DNA of 39,557 bases from Purshia tridentata (Eukaryota; Streptophyta; Magnoliopsida; Rosales; Rosaceae): the NCBI GenBank assembly GCA_003254885.1, contig QANT01008400.1:1-39557 (forward strand). Reading direction: 5' to 3'. Each line of letters starts with the position of its first letter. The stretch's first letter is position 1. The notes below the pieces were generated by a model that made no database searches, was not told where the DNA came from, and worked only from the letters and a program-made list of their open reading frames with translations. This document shows positions 1 to 10,140 of the stretch, piece after piece. A program made the position numbers and the translations under genes.

Positions 1-240
1 AGGCGCAAGGCCTGCCTCTTTTCTTTTTTTTTTCCCCTCCTTTCTTCCCTTCCCCAGATCCCACTTCCCCCATGCTGAGATCCCCAGATCTCTTTTCTCT
101 CTTCTCTCCCCACCCTCCTCTTCATCTCATCTCTCATCTTTCTCAATCACCCAGCCCCTGCCCCGAAACCCACCAGCAACTGAAAATCCAACCTCAACCT
201 CTTCTCCACGTTAAACCCAGTCCAAATTTCGGCGAAATTT
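1..240. other. Pyrimidine-rich, gene-free edge of window
   Basis: The + strand is strongly C/T-biased with repeated CCCAGATC-like words and no convincing coding frame. From about 185 to 330 it passes into A/T-rich sequence with several overlapping short inverted words of the type CGAAATTTCG and GGCGAAATTT. It resembles the leader part of the large LTRs found further right, but I cannot place its ends. Confidence 0.4.
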
Positions 241-474
241 AAACGAAAAACACATGAGATGGTGATTTCGTTTCGACACCCTCCAAAAACGAAAATTTCA
301 CGAAATTTCGCCGAAATTTTCGAAATTTAACTCCTTGGCTTGTAGATATGGTGGTTTCTGTAGTTTATGCTTGGGATTTTGAGGGTTTTNTTTTTTTTTT
401 TTTTTTTTGTAAATGAGATCTGATATGCATTTGTAATGAAGGTATGATTTATTGTTGGGAAAAAAACAAACAGG

Positions 475-606
475 GGTCAGCTCGGGGAAACAGGGCGGGT
501 TCGGGGATGCCATTCCCCGGCGGGTTCGGGGGGAAAAAAAAAATCGGGGGTGGGGTATGGGGGAGGTACCCCGGCCCCGCCCCGCCCCGCCCCGTTGCCA
601 TCCCTA
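475..606 (-). repeat. GC-rich terminal part of a dispersed repeat (TAGGGATGGCAACGGGGCGGGG type)
   Basis: On the - strand the segment begins at 606 with TAGGGATGGCAACGGGGCG and continues with repeated GGGGC and CGGGTTCGGGG words. This layout is common in plant dispersed repeats, and I believe the terminal word belongs to hAT-like non-autonomous elements, but that is from memory. It stands out sharply by base composition from the AT-rich flanks. The opposite end was not found. An ambiguous base (N) lies nearby at 390 in a T tract. Confidence 0.4.
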
Positions 607-1401
607 GTATGGGCTCATAATTTATAGGGGAAAGTGTACGTGTGCATGTGGAAATTAGGATGAGTATTGTGGAGTGATTAGTGCTTACCATATTTTATTA
701 GTTTCTTTTTCTTGGGCTAATGAAATTAATAACAATTTAGTCCTTATTACTCAATTACTACTCTTTTATGTGAAAATTGAGGCAATTTAGTTACTATTAC
801 CCATTTGCCTTCCCTTTTTATGCAACTAATGTTAGTCATTGCCTTTTATTTTTATTTTTTATTTATAGTATATAAATATCTTTCCATTAAATATTTCTAG
901 ATTGTAAAGTAATATATAAATATAGGAATTTTCTCAGGTGAGGATGATTGTACTTTTTAAATTTACTGATGTCAACACAGTGCCAACATAGTGCAGAAAT
1001 AGAGTTGACACAGATGATATGCTACAGCAAGTTTTGATGTGATGCAGCAAGTTCTAATGTGCTGTAGCAAGTTTTGAAATTTCGTGTCGACACGCTGTCT
1101 ACCTCATGTCAACACTGTGTCGGTGTTTACAAATTTGGAAAAGTGCAATAATTCTGTCTAGAGAATGACTATATATATCCTTCCAGTAAATCTTTCTAGC
1201 TTGAGAGGTAATTACCACCACACTAATGTTTAGCTTTAATATTGGTTTGTTATGACAATACAACAGTGGTGAGCAAATAATTGGCTAATTAACCTGGGCA
1301 ATAGCCTAGGTCAGCCTACTAAAAATAAAATATTGATATGGTAAAATTAGGTTGCAGCATCCCATATGGCTCACCCAAAGGCCCTTATATTCAACTTTTT
1401 G
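607..1401. other. Gene-free AT-rich stretch with a short tandem repeat
   Basis: No supportable coding region. At about 1018-1078 a 20-bp unit containing CAGCAAGTT occurs three times in tandem. It is followed by TGTCGACAC-centred sequence up to about 1130. The same vocabulary recurs at 31690-31795 and 32990-33055. The right edge is the TTTTG target site of the LTR that starts at 1402. Confidence 0.5.
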
Positions 1402-4400
1402 TGACAGAACCCTCCCCGAATTCCACCCTGGAACTCGGAGTGATCTTGCGGGAATCCAATACCATGGAAAATCCTACCGAAAATTCAGCAGAACCTCTCT
1501 TGAAATTGGACTAACCCTTACTCTAGGAAGACCTGCAAAAGCACTTCTAAACACTTAGCGCCTCTACCACAAGCAAAAGGGTCTCCGACCCGAAGTTCAA
1601 ACCACTTCATTATGTATTTAACTAAATTATCAAAGCAGTACTACAAGCTTAAATAAAGAAATAAAATTTATAAGAATAGCTACGCGCCTACAAAAATATG
1701 AGCTAGCTAGATTGCCTTGACGTCTTTGGCTCGACCGCTCGACTGCTACAACCTGGGGGAAAAATTTAAAACAACAGTAAAGGGAAAGCTAGTGAGAAGA
1801 CTTAGCGAGTGGACGAAAATAATAAGAGGTTAAATTTAACTAAAAAAAAAAAAATCCACTTATCATGGCAACGATAGAAATAACTGGAATTAAAACCTCA
1901 AGTCTCTCTCTTTAAAATCCCCTAGTTTTAAATTACTTTCATAAAATCTACTGAAAACTCCATATAAAATCCGCATCTGAAATTTATTTTGGAAACTCTA
2001 ATAAATCAGTAAAATTGGTCAAGCTCCCAAAATATCAATTAAGAACTAAAATCTATAATTCTCACGAATTATCTTTGTAAACTGATATAGAAAGAATACT
2101 CTCACCCAATCCAATATCCAGAAATCCTGTTGTAAATGCGCAGGGCCCATAATCCTGCCGTACATGTGCAGGGCCCACAACCTGCCATACGCATGCAGGG
2201 CCAATAATCCTACCATACATGTGCAGAGCTGGAGTCTGTCATACACATGCAGGGCCACTGAATCTGCCATACGTGCACGCAGGGTCACCCCCAAAGGGCA
2301 AGGCATCTCGGCACACGGTCCAAAGCCTATGTGTGTACCGTGATGGGTCCCAAAGACCTATACAAACTGATAACCTGGAGAGATACTGAATAGGGTGGTT
2401 TGAAACCATAACTTCAGAACTTCTTTTTCCAAGATATAACATAATTAACATTTTTCAAAAACCACGACTAATAAATCCTTGCCATAAAAGCCCATTGAAA
2501 TCCAATATTTTCTCAAAACTCAAGCATAAAAACATTTTTGAATTTCTTTATGTCTAGCCAAAGCATAAAATCCAGTATAACAAATTCCAAACCCAACATC
2601 TAAGTCAAACTTATTTAAGAAATCTGTAAACTAAACTTGCAAACCAAATAATATTTCTAATTTAAATAAATCACGGCTCAAATAACTCAAAATATAACTA
2701 TGAATTAAATCATTTGATTCATAAAAATAGTTTAGGAAACGAAATCCACTCATTGTGAAGTAGCCTAGTCTTGATCCTCTGTCAGATCGCCTTAAGTTTT
2801 AGGATCGTCGCCTACAATTAGAGAAAACAAGACGCGGAATTATGCTTGACTTAAAGGTAACTGAAACGCACGTAAGTAAGTGCCCCAATTCTCTAACCCT
2901 TTACGGTCAAAAGATTAGTAATCACTCCCGACTCAAATTCCAACGTCAACCAACTTTTTAGTCCGCCAAAAGCTCAATAAATTCCTATTTACCACCTATC
3001 ACAACTGAGGTTCGTCCAAGGGTCGTTTTGGGCATCCAAAAGTTCTCCAATAACAAATAAATTGAGACGTTGTTGACCCAAAATGCTTCCACTCAAACCA
3101 AGGTTAGAAACCCGCTTAACTAAAGTCTAAATTCACCTCAAAAATCACTATTCTCCAAATTCTTCAAATTAAACATTCTAAACCACAATTGAAGGTTCCT
3201 AAGTTTGGAAATTAATTAAAACCACCTCAAATTATCACCCAAAATCAAAGATTCCAAGAGACTACATGGTTTCCAAATCCCTAATTCCCAAGTTTCTAAC
3301 TTCTCACAATAATTCTTTAATTCAAGTTCCAATTCACTCCAATTCCATACCATAACCACCAATTGCACCATAGAACTTTTAATTATCCTCAATTAAACAA
3401 AAATCCGAATTGGCATAATCTCCCAAAAATCCATGTTCCAAAATACTCAAAATCAAACAATCAAACAAGTCCCAAATCACCTCAAATCCATACTTAATCT
3501 CATAATTACACAAAACAACCACCCATTCCACTCAAACAAGGCCAAATCCGAAATGGCATAACCCCACTTTCCCCAATTTTCCAATCTCTCAAAATTCCTT
3601 TAAATTTCTCAATCTAACCTTCAATTCATAGTTACTAGGAGTGATTATTGCCCAAACAAACCTCAAAACACCACCCAAAATTAGTTTTCCAAAGGGACCC
3701 GAAATGGGTGTTAAACCCCAACTTTAATCTTCCACAATTTCTCCAAATTGAACAACCACACTATAAGGAAAAGAAGGCCCAAGATGAAACGAGAAAAACC
3801 CACTAGAAATCGAGGCAAATGGAGGCCAGAGCTAGTCGGAATCCGAGAGCCAAGGGGCGGCGGGCTGGGCTGTTTGCGTGCGTAGAAGGGTCAAGCCGTG
3901 AGGAGGAAGGTCGGGCTGAGCTGCCGCTGGTGTGGGGAGGGTCGCCGGTGGCTAGGCCTGGCTGGAGACTGGCCGGAAAGGGGCTGGGTGTCGCGCGCAG
4001 GGGAGAGGAGAATAAGAAGAACGTGCGCGCAGGTCTGGGGGGGGGGGGCTGTCTACGCGTGGAGAGGGGAGAGGAGAGAGAAATAAAAGGGGGGAAATTT
4101 CCAGAATTTTCTGGAAATTTAAACCCACTTCAACGTAATTATAAGTTTGCCCCTAATTTTGAACCTCCGTATTTCTCAAACCGTAGCTCCAAATGACGCA
4201 TGCTATGTGTCTACGAACTCGTGGAGTCGAGCTCTACGTAACCATGTCAAAGTCAACTCTAAAATTCGGGTAATTCAAAAAGTCAACTTTTTGGTCACTT
4301 GTCATATTTCTAACTTTCTAATCGTAGCTCTAAACGACCCATGCCACGTGTCAATGAACTCGTGAGCTCAAGACCTTCCTAACGAACCCAAGGTCAAAGC

Positions 4401-4472
4401 TAAAATCTTACTAGAACCAAAAGTCAACTTTGGGCCCTATTAGAATTTACTTAAAAGGTACGGGTCGTTACA
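1402..4472 (-). mobile_element. Solo LTR, family B (copy B1), 3.07 kb
   Basis: On the - strand the unit starts TGTAACGACCCGTACC and ends TTCTGTCA, so it has the TG...CA ends of an LTR. It is flanked by a perfect 5-bp target duplication, TTTTG at 1397-1401 and TTTTG at 4473-4477. No primer-binding site, polypurine tract or gag-pol frame lies inside, so it reads as one long LTR left after LTR-LTR recombination. Landmarks shared with B2-B4 are the GGGTC-TCC-GACCC hairpin near 1579, the AGTGAG...GAGTGGACGA block near 1790, and the 27-bp minisatellite at 2115-2290. Near the 5' end is a G/C-rich, CT-tract leader region (3830-4085 on this strand) containing an 11-G run. The long frames there (3819-4196) look like chance products of G/C richness. 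Ty3/gypsy affiliation is inferred from LTR end style only. Confidence 0.85.
2115..2365 (-). repeat. 27-bp minisatellite and hairpin block in LTR B1
   Basis: Five to six imperfect copies of a 27-28-bp unit (consensus words CAGGGCC, TGCCGTACATGTG, CCATACGCATG) lie at about 2115-2290. They are followed by CGGCACAC and GTGTGTACCG arms and by GGTCCC/GGGTCC words near 2345. The same block occurs in B2 (18750-19015), B3 (27680-27885), A1 (15540-15750), A2 (23790-23960) and A3 (21480-21740), always in the same orientation relative to the LTR. Frames through it give Cys/Met/Tyr-rich peptides, which are repeat translations rather than proteins. Confidence 0.85.
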
Positions 4473-4640
4473 TTTTGAGAGTTATTTTGCTCACCATAAA
4501 AAAATGATGGTGTGATAGAGCAAAATATTTCTCCAACTTTTTTCTTCAGCATTTGGCCCTTAGCCCTCATAACACACCTATCACCTCCACATGTCCCAAC
4601 CATGCTACAATCTTATCTTCTACCTGAAACAGAAGCTTGG
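4473..4640. other. Short unassigned interval with an imperfect hairpin
   Basis: The interval begins with the right TTTTG target duplication of B1. An imperfect inverted repeat, TTTTGCTCACCAT and its partner containing ATGGTGTGATAGAGCAAAA, lies at about 4488-4528. No gene is seen. Confidence 0.4.
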
Positions 4641-5030
4641 ATAAATTTTAGGGTTTTTTATCTATATACCACCTGAACTATGGAGAGTGTGCTCTCGTAT
4701 CACCTAAATTTTTTTTTTTACTATTTACCACATGAAGTTATCAACATGTGACAATATGGCACCTCCAGTCAATTTTTCTGTTAAATCATCAACTTTTTTC
4801 TCAAATTTTTTAATTTGCCCTCTAGTATAATTAAGAAAAACAAAATCTTTTTAAAGGTAAATTCAGAAATTTGAGAAAAAAGTTAATGATTTAACAAAAA
4901 AATTGACTATAGATGCCATATTGACACATATTGATAATTTCATATGATAAATAGTAGAAAAATTTTAAATAATACGAAAATGCATCCCTATAATTTAGGT
5001 AGTATTTATGTGAAAAAACCTAAATTTTAT
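4641..5030. mobile_element. Fold-back MITE-like element (about 390 bp)
   Basis: The left half (from TTTTAGGGTTTTTTA at about 4647) and the reverse complement of the right half (ending AAAAAACCTAAA at 5024) match over most of their length. Shared words include CACCTAAATT/CTACCTAAATTA, ACTATTTA, ATATGGCA, GTCAATTTTT, TGTTAAATCAT and AACTTTTTTCTCAAAT. The whole element can therefore fold into one hairpin of about 180 bp arms. There is no coding capacity. The flanking duplication is not certain, so superfamily is left open. Confidence 0.7.
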
Positions 5031-5360
5031 ATAAGCAAATTAAAGAATATATAACATTTAAGAAGAGGAATAATAGATAAAATCATAAAAGGTAATATGA
5101 CAAATTTGCCTACCTCGACGGGAAAGGTATATTGAAAGTTGATCAGCAACCAATAAATTATGAGGATTTTCAGCAGCCGTCAACCTCACGTCCACAGTCT
5201 AATATACTTTGTAATTTCTTGGGATATGAAATTAATTACATTATTAATTATTTCTAATTAAAGTATAATATGAAGGTTGTTATAGAAGAGCAAAGGCCGC
5301 AACGCTAGGCCCATTTCATTGCAAAGCTTCTTCGTAGCTCTTCACCTGGACCTGGCCATC
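5031..5360. other. Gene-free AT-rich stretch
   Basis: No coding frame or recognised repeat. It leads into the first copy of a 180-bp direct repeat at 5361. Confidence 0.4.
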
Positions 5361-5540
5361 ACATAAATAGTTGTGCTGGGGCCTGCAATAGATTATTCAA
5401 TCCCAATTCCCACCTAACCAAAACACACATAAATAGGACCTGACAGGCTTTCAATAATTTCTTTGAAGTTTCAACATTCAATTAATAGCCTATACCTAGC
5501 AAACAGGCTATAAAACAAATTTGTCCACACGTTCTATAGG
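5361..5540 (+). repeat. Direct repeat, copy 1 (about 180 bp)
   Basis: About 90 percent identical by eye to 6233-6412. Shared words include GTGCTGGGGCCT, ACACACATAAATAGGACC, TTCAACATTCAATTAATAGC and AATTTGTCCACACGTTCTAT. The two copies bracket about 690 bp that contain a separate fold-back element. It may be a segmental duplication or the LTR pair of a very small element, but no TG...CA ends or primer site were found. Confidence 0.7.
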
Positions 5541-5570
5541 ATAGATGAGGTAACTTAATTTGTTGTTGTT

Positions 5571-6090
5571 GGAAAAATTTATACAAATAGGTAAAATTAA
5601 TTTTAAAATAATTTTTTTAGACTATTTAAATATTTTTAAATTTTTTTAGCTCTTTAGCACAACAAAGAATAAAAATATCTCCACTCTATTAAAAGGCCTG
5701 TACAAATAGTATACAAATAGTGAATAGACTGTGGAAAAACTAAGGACAGTATAGTCCTATAATACGAGTTAATGTGTCCACCATTTGTCCACTGTACACC
5801 ATTTGTACAGGTTTTGTAAATAAGTAGTATAAATAGACCCAACTTCTTGAACTACACATGGTGTACAAACAGTGGACAGGTTATGGATAAACCGAGGACA
5901 ATATAGTCCTGCAACACGAGTTAATATGGTAACCATTTGTTCACTGCCTGTATACTATTTGTATAAACCTTGTAATGGAGTGAGGATATTTTTGTCTTAT
6001 TTTGTGCCAAAAAATTAAAAAATTACAAAAATATTTGAATGGTTTAAAAAGTCATTCTAAAATTAATTTGATCTATTTATGGTAATTTCC
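5571..6090. mobile_element. Non-autonomous element with long terminal inverted repeats (about 520 bp)
   Basis: The first 120 bp (starting GGAAAAATTTATACAAATAGG) and the reverse complement of the last 120 bp (starting GGAAATTACCATAAATAG) match, with shared words AAATTAATTTTA, AAATATTTTT and AAAAATATCTCCACTC/AAAAATATCCTCACTC. Inside, a block of about 70 bp with AGGACARTATAGTCCT and ACGAGTTAAT occurs twice in direct orientation (about 5715-5790 and 5870-5935). Long inverted ends would fit a Mutator-like MITE, but a clear 9-bp duplication is not visible. Confidence 0.6.
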
Positions 6091-6232
6091 ATTTTTTTTA
6101 AGCGTGCCGTTATTTTGAGTTCCCCGTGATTTATCAAAGAAATCTTTTTATCAAAGAAATCTTTAATATACAGGTAAACACAATATAAACAATCTGGGAG
6201 TGGGGGTAACATCTTAGATCAATCTGTTCATC

Positions 6233-6412
6233 ACACAAATAGCTGGTGCTGGGGCCTACAATAGATTTCAATCTCACCTAACCGAAACACACATAAATAG
6301 GACCCGACAGGCCTTCAATAATTTCTCTGAAGCTTCAACATTCAATTAATAGCCTATACCTGGCAAATAGGCTATAAAACAAATTTGTCCACACGTTCTA
6401 TAGAATGTCCCT
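6233..6412 (+). repeat. Direct repeat, copy 2 (about 180 bp)
   Basis: Second copy of the repeat at 5361-5540, ending in the same CACACGTTCTATAG word. Between the fold-back element and this copy, a 17-bp word (ATCAAAGAAATCTTT core) is tandemly duplicated at about 6132-6164. Confidence 0.7.
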
Positions 6413-6901
6413 GTGCTCAAACTTCGCTTGTTTAAAAGTATAAAGCTTGAGTTTGTCTTGGCTTAATTCTTATATGAGCCGAACTCGAACGAGCAAAAAA
6501 ATAATCGAACTTGATACGAACCTTGAACTGTATCAACCTCATTTAAGTTGTTTTGTCTAACATTAACTTTTGTTTTATCAAGAAATTACTAATACGATTT
6601 CCTTGACTGAGTAGTGACTTTACCTTTTCAAGAAAAATAATAATCTTTTTTATCAGATACTTTTATCTCCATTCCTCTTGTACATTATAAGGTAGCAAAA
6701 AGGAAATTATCAAATTAGAAAGAACTAAGTCTAAGAATTTGATGTTGTATTTTATCAGGAAAAAAATAAAAATAAAATAAGACAGTAAAAGTCTCATCCA
6801 TCAGAACATTCTTAACTTAAAACACTTGTAAAAATTCTCTTTGAAAAAAGAGACATAAGGCAGTAGAAGTTTCATAACCAAATAGTACAAAAACAGATTA
6901 A
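6413..6901. other. Gene-free stretch with GAGCCGAACTCGAACGAGC-type repeat
   Basis: At 6413-6530 there is sequence rich in GCTCAAACTT, GAGCCGAACTCGAACGAG and CGAACTTGATACGAAC. Similar sequence recurs at 8045-8216 and 9277-9333, so these may be parts of one large non-autonomous element into which the hAT element (6902-7862) and the fold-back LTR piece (8217-9276) were inserted. No coding region was found. Confidence 0.35.
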
Positions 6902-7862
6902 CAGGGCCGGCCGGGAGGCTAGGCAAGTTGGGAGACCGCCTAGGGCCTATCCTAGTCCAGGGCCTCCTACTGCTTGAGTTTTTTTTTTTGTTAGTAATTT
7001 GGGCTTCTTATCCTCAACTAATCTGGGTCTCTTATCTTATTATAAAATTGAGTTAATTGTCTTAAAAAATGGGCTTCTTATACCAATAAATTTATAGAGT
7101 TGTATATATATCCTCAATTAATATGGGCCTCTTATCCACACATGGCCAGATGGCTAATCCTTAAATATATATATGGGTTAGGAACTTATAATCAAGGGAC
7201 AAATATTCAAACAAATAGCTAATTTTACAATATCTTTGAGCTCTTAGATTTAGTTGCATTCGAGGGCTTAAAAAGACTGAGTATAATAATAGCATTGACA
7301 TGAAAATAAAATAACTAAAACTATTAATATTTTTTTTTTGTGAAAAATATAATCAAGCAAATAGAAAGACAGAGTCTCAATGCTAAGATCTAGGATTGTT
7401 TCGAGTATAATATTATGGATGCCCTTTGATTAATCAAAGGACATCCATAATTTTTTCTTCGTTGCAAGTCCACTACCATATTCTTTTTTTCATTTCTTTT
7501 TTTGGCCATAAGTCCACTACCATAGTCAAAATGATTGAGTTGCTGCGCCATCTACATGAATCCATACACAAAAAATGAAGATAAAAAGGTTTTCTAACAT
7601 AATTCATTCATTTTAATGTTTGGTAGAGATCGAATCACCCAAAATACATTGGATTATAATTGTGTAATTACTGATTAGTATAGAATTTTCAATTAAGTTA
7701 TATCAATGCTATTATTCAATTTCTTTCACAAAATTTATGGTTATCAAGTTGGAAATTACTTGTTATTAATTTTTTTTTCAACTCATTTTAGTTATATTAT
7801 ATAACAAAGGGCCTCAACTTTTAATCTTGCCTAGGGCCTCCTAAATCGTCAGACCGGCCCTG
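6902..7862. mobile_element. Non-autonomous hAT element (961 bp) with 8-bp target duplication
   Basis: The left end reads CAGGGCCGGCCGGGAGGC and the right end reads GTCAGACCGGCCCTG, giving an outer inverted repeat CAGGGCCGG/CCGGCCCTG. Further matches between the arms are GGCAAG/CTTGCC and CCTAGGGCC/GGCCCTAGG-type words. It is flanked by cAGATTAA (6894-6901) and tAGATTAA (7863-7870), an 8-bp duplication with one transition. Eight-base duplications and CAGGG ends are typical of hAT transposons. No transposase frame is present. The interior carries GGGCTTCTTATC/GGGCCTCTTATCC words repeated four times and the 40-bp palindrome at 7412-7451. Confidence 0.85.
7412..7451. repeat. 40-bp near-perfect palindrome inside the hAT element
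   Basis: Arms ATTATGGATG and CATCCATAAT enclose CCTTTGATTAATCAAAGG. One base pair of twenty mismatches (C opposite A). Its role is unknown; it would extrude as a cruciform or give a 20-bp hairpin. Confidence 0.9.
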
Positions 7863-7870
7863 TAGATTAA

Positions 7871-8216
7871 CTATGAAATAAAGATAGCAACCCTCAAGGT
7901 ATGGCAAAGGAAGGCAAAGCAAAAGATAATCAAAATAGAACACTTTCAAAACAAAAACAAGCTTGCAATAAATAACAAAAAAAGCTTGCTCTTGGTCTTG
8001 TGGACATATATATATATAATTAGACAAATAAAATATCTAAGATTTATAATTCAAATGAGCGAGCCAAGCTTGGTACACGACATGTCTCATAAGAAAATAC
8101 GAGCTGCTCACAAACATTTCGAGCCAAACATACAAAAGCTCAAACTTGGCTTGTTTCTTAAATGAGCGAATATCAGCCTGGCTTGTTTCTTTTATGAGCC
8201 GAGCTTTAATATATAT
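7871..8216. repeat. GAGCC/GCTTG-rich repeat sequence, left part
   Basis: After a plain AT-rich stretch, 8045-8216 contains repeated GAGCGAGCC, GCTCAAACTTGGCTTGTTTC and ATGAGCCGAGC words similar to 6413-6530. The element appears to resume at 9277 and to end near 9327 with GATTTACAGCCCTA. No gene. Confidence 0.4.
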
Positions 8217-9276
8217 TGACACGCCCCGACCCTCGGCACGTGCCTAAACTGCTGAAAACTGATAACTGTTCCCTGTGGACCCTTTTTATAAAACTGTGAG
8301 CCATGAATATAAAATAAGTTATTTAAATCACTGTAACTTTACAAAACAGTTCACATAAAACCAAGTGTAAAACCTTTTACATCAAAATAAAACTGTAAAA
8401 TAAGTTTTCTAAAAGAGTTTGCAACATGGATTTAAAACGCAGATTTCTACAAAGAGTTTTCAGTGGATTTATAAAATGTTTAAAGCTGGGGAATCTCAAA
8501 GGGTAACAGTGATGTATTGAGAAACTTTGAATTTAAAGGTTAGGCGAGAATCGATTACCGGGGTTTGAGTAACAAAGGTCTTTTGAGATTTAAGGGTAAG
8601 AAAAAGGTTTCAGAGTAGCAGTGGTTTTAATTGAGGATTTAGTGGGTTCTAAAGGTTATTTGAGGATAGTGGATGAATATTTAGGATTCTAAGATTATTG
8701 GAGAATCTAGTGGGATTTTAAGTTAGGATCTAGTGGATCGTTCGAGGTGATTTCCGATTTAGAAGTTAAGTTGAGGATATTTTGAGGATTACAGATGGGG
8801 ACAGGGAATTGGTTGGTTTAGAGGATTGGTGATCAGGTTGTGGATTATGAATCGTGATTTGTGGTTTAATTGTGATTCGAGGCCTAAGTTGGTTCTCTGA
8901 TCTGATTATTTTAATTGAGATTAATTTGAGGTTTTCATTTAGATTTCACTCACACGAGCTCTAGTGAGCTTACCGGGTTTGTGTGTAAACCCGGTGCACC
9001 TGTGGTGGGGTGCAGGGTTTGATTTTGCAGGTTGAGCAAGCTGAGGAGGCAGTGGAGAGAAGACGAGGCAGTGGGACCAGCAGCAGTTTTAGAAAACTTA
9101 TTTTACAGTTTTATTTTTGTGAAAAAGGTTTTACACTTGGTTTTATGTAAATTGTTTAGTGATTTCAGTAAATTATTTTATATTCATGGCTCACATGTTT
9201 CAGAGAAAAAGGGCCCACAGGAAACAGTTGTCAGTTTTTAGCAGTTAGACACGTGCCCGAGGGTCGGGGCGTGTCA
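8217..9276 (+). mobile_element. Fold-back derivative of LTR family A (copy A4)
   Basis: About 8217-8425 is an inverted copy of the last 200 bp of family A (it starts TGACACGCCCCGACCCTCGG). From about 8430 to 9276 the sequence is the forward 3' third of family A, ending GAGGGTCGGGGCGTGTCA. The two ends therefore form inverted repeats of about 200 bp. The forward part contains the three consecutive hairpins at 8955-9014. There is no 5' part of the LTR and no clear target duplication (TATAT left, CAAAC right). It could come from inverted duplication by template switching during reverse transcription or from repair of a broken element; this is inference. Confidence 0.75.
8955..9014 (+). repeat. 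Triple hairpin module of family A in A4
   Basis: Three perfect stems follow one another: AGCTC/GAGCT with loop TAGT, ACCGGGTTT/AAACCCGGT with loop GTGTGT, and TGCACC/GGTGCA with an 8-base loop. The same trio occurs in A1 (16445-16503), A2 (24620-24680) and A3 (22346-22403). Confidence 0.85.
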
Positions 9277-9349
9277 CAAACCGAAGCCGAACTGGATACG
9301 ACTATATCAAGCTGATTTACAGCCCTACCCTTGGCTCCAAGCTTCCAAC

Positions 9350-10140
9350 CAAAATTATCAGTTTTAGCTCCAACCAATTATATAGGCCCATAGATGAGAT
9401 TAAGACGATCGATTATTGAGAAAACCAGCAGCCTTTGGAAGCTCGATTGACCACTTGTGCTGGCCCGATGAACAATTCGAACCCACCATCAAGCTTAGAA
9501 CGACAATAGGAAGCAGATACACGTGGTTGGGAGTCGAGATGCTATTGGCAACAGTGAGTCAATGTTACCAACCTGTCGGCTTGTGGGTCGAGTTCTCGGG
9601 TTTGAAGGGTTTCTAAGTTTTCTTTGGGCTGAGGAAGGTAGAAAAGGGAGAGAAGGCCGGGGAGGGTGGTCCGTCCGACACGTGGTTTGCCAACGTCTTG
9701 GCCGAATTGAGATAGAGCTGAGAGAAAGAATTAAGGTTAGGAGGGGAGAGAGAGAGAGAGAGAGAGAGAGATAGTGTGTGTGTGTGTGTGTGTGAGATTA
9801 AATCTGATTTTTTGTTTCAAATTTTCTCTTTAAAAAATTATCAAATTGTTCTCAACTTCACATGTGCATTATACCCGAACTGTAACTGGGATCGATGCAT
9901 GGTTCATGTTTATGGATTCGTGGGCTCGAAACCTTTCCAACGGCCCAAAGTCAAAAACAAAAGCCCATTAGATAAAAAGTCAAATTTTTTTTACCAACCT
10001 CAATTAAAAATAAAAATAAAAATTAAGCCCAAAACATTTTTCTTTTACAAATAAATCCCCAAAATCGTTAAATACAATCCCAAATTAATTTCCTAAACTT
10101 ACACCGATCTCGAACGGATTTTCCAATATTTTGAAACTCA
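9350..10140 (-). mobile_element. Degraded LTR piece related to family B 5' region
   Basis: The order of landmarks matches the 5' half of B1 and B2 read on the - strand: a G-rich leader, a (GA)n tract, then a GATGCATG...TCGTGGGCTCGAAACC...AACGGCCCAAAGTCAAAA block. The latter corresponds to CCATGCCACGTG...CTCGTGAGCTCAAGACC...AACGAACCCAAGGTCAAA in B1 at 4338-4395. Identity is low and no LTR ends were found. Frames here (9416-9774 and 9776-10054) are not supported as genes. Confidence 0.45.
9746..9794 (+). repeat. (GA)n and (TG)n microsatellites
   Basis: About 26 bp of GA dinucleotides (9746-9771) are followed closely by about 20 bp of TG dinucleotides (9775-9794). Confidence 0.95.

Noticed and set aside
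2046..2451. Cys/Met/Tyr-rich frames in the minisatellite (also 18544-19002, 21368-21741, 27524-27757)
   Set aside because: They are translations of a 27-28-bp tandem repeat in several frames and both strands, within LTRs.
3819..4196. Arg/Gly-rich frames near 3819-4196 and 23217-23588
   Set aside because: They lie in the G/C-rich leader of family B LTRs, antisense to the LTR, and are not conserved as protein between B1 and B2.
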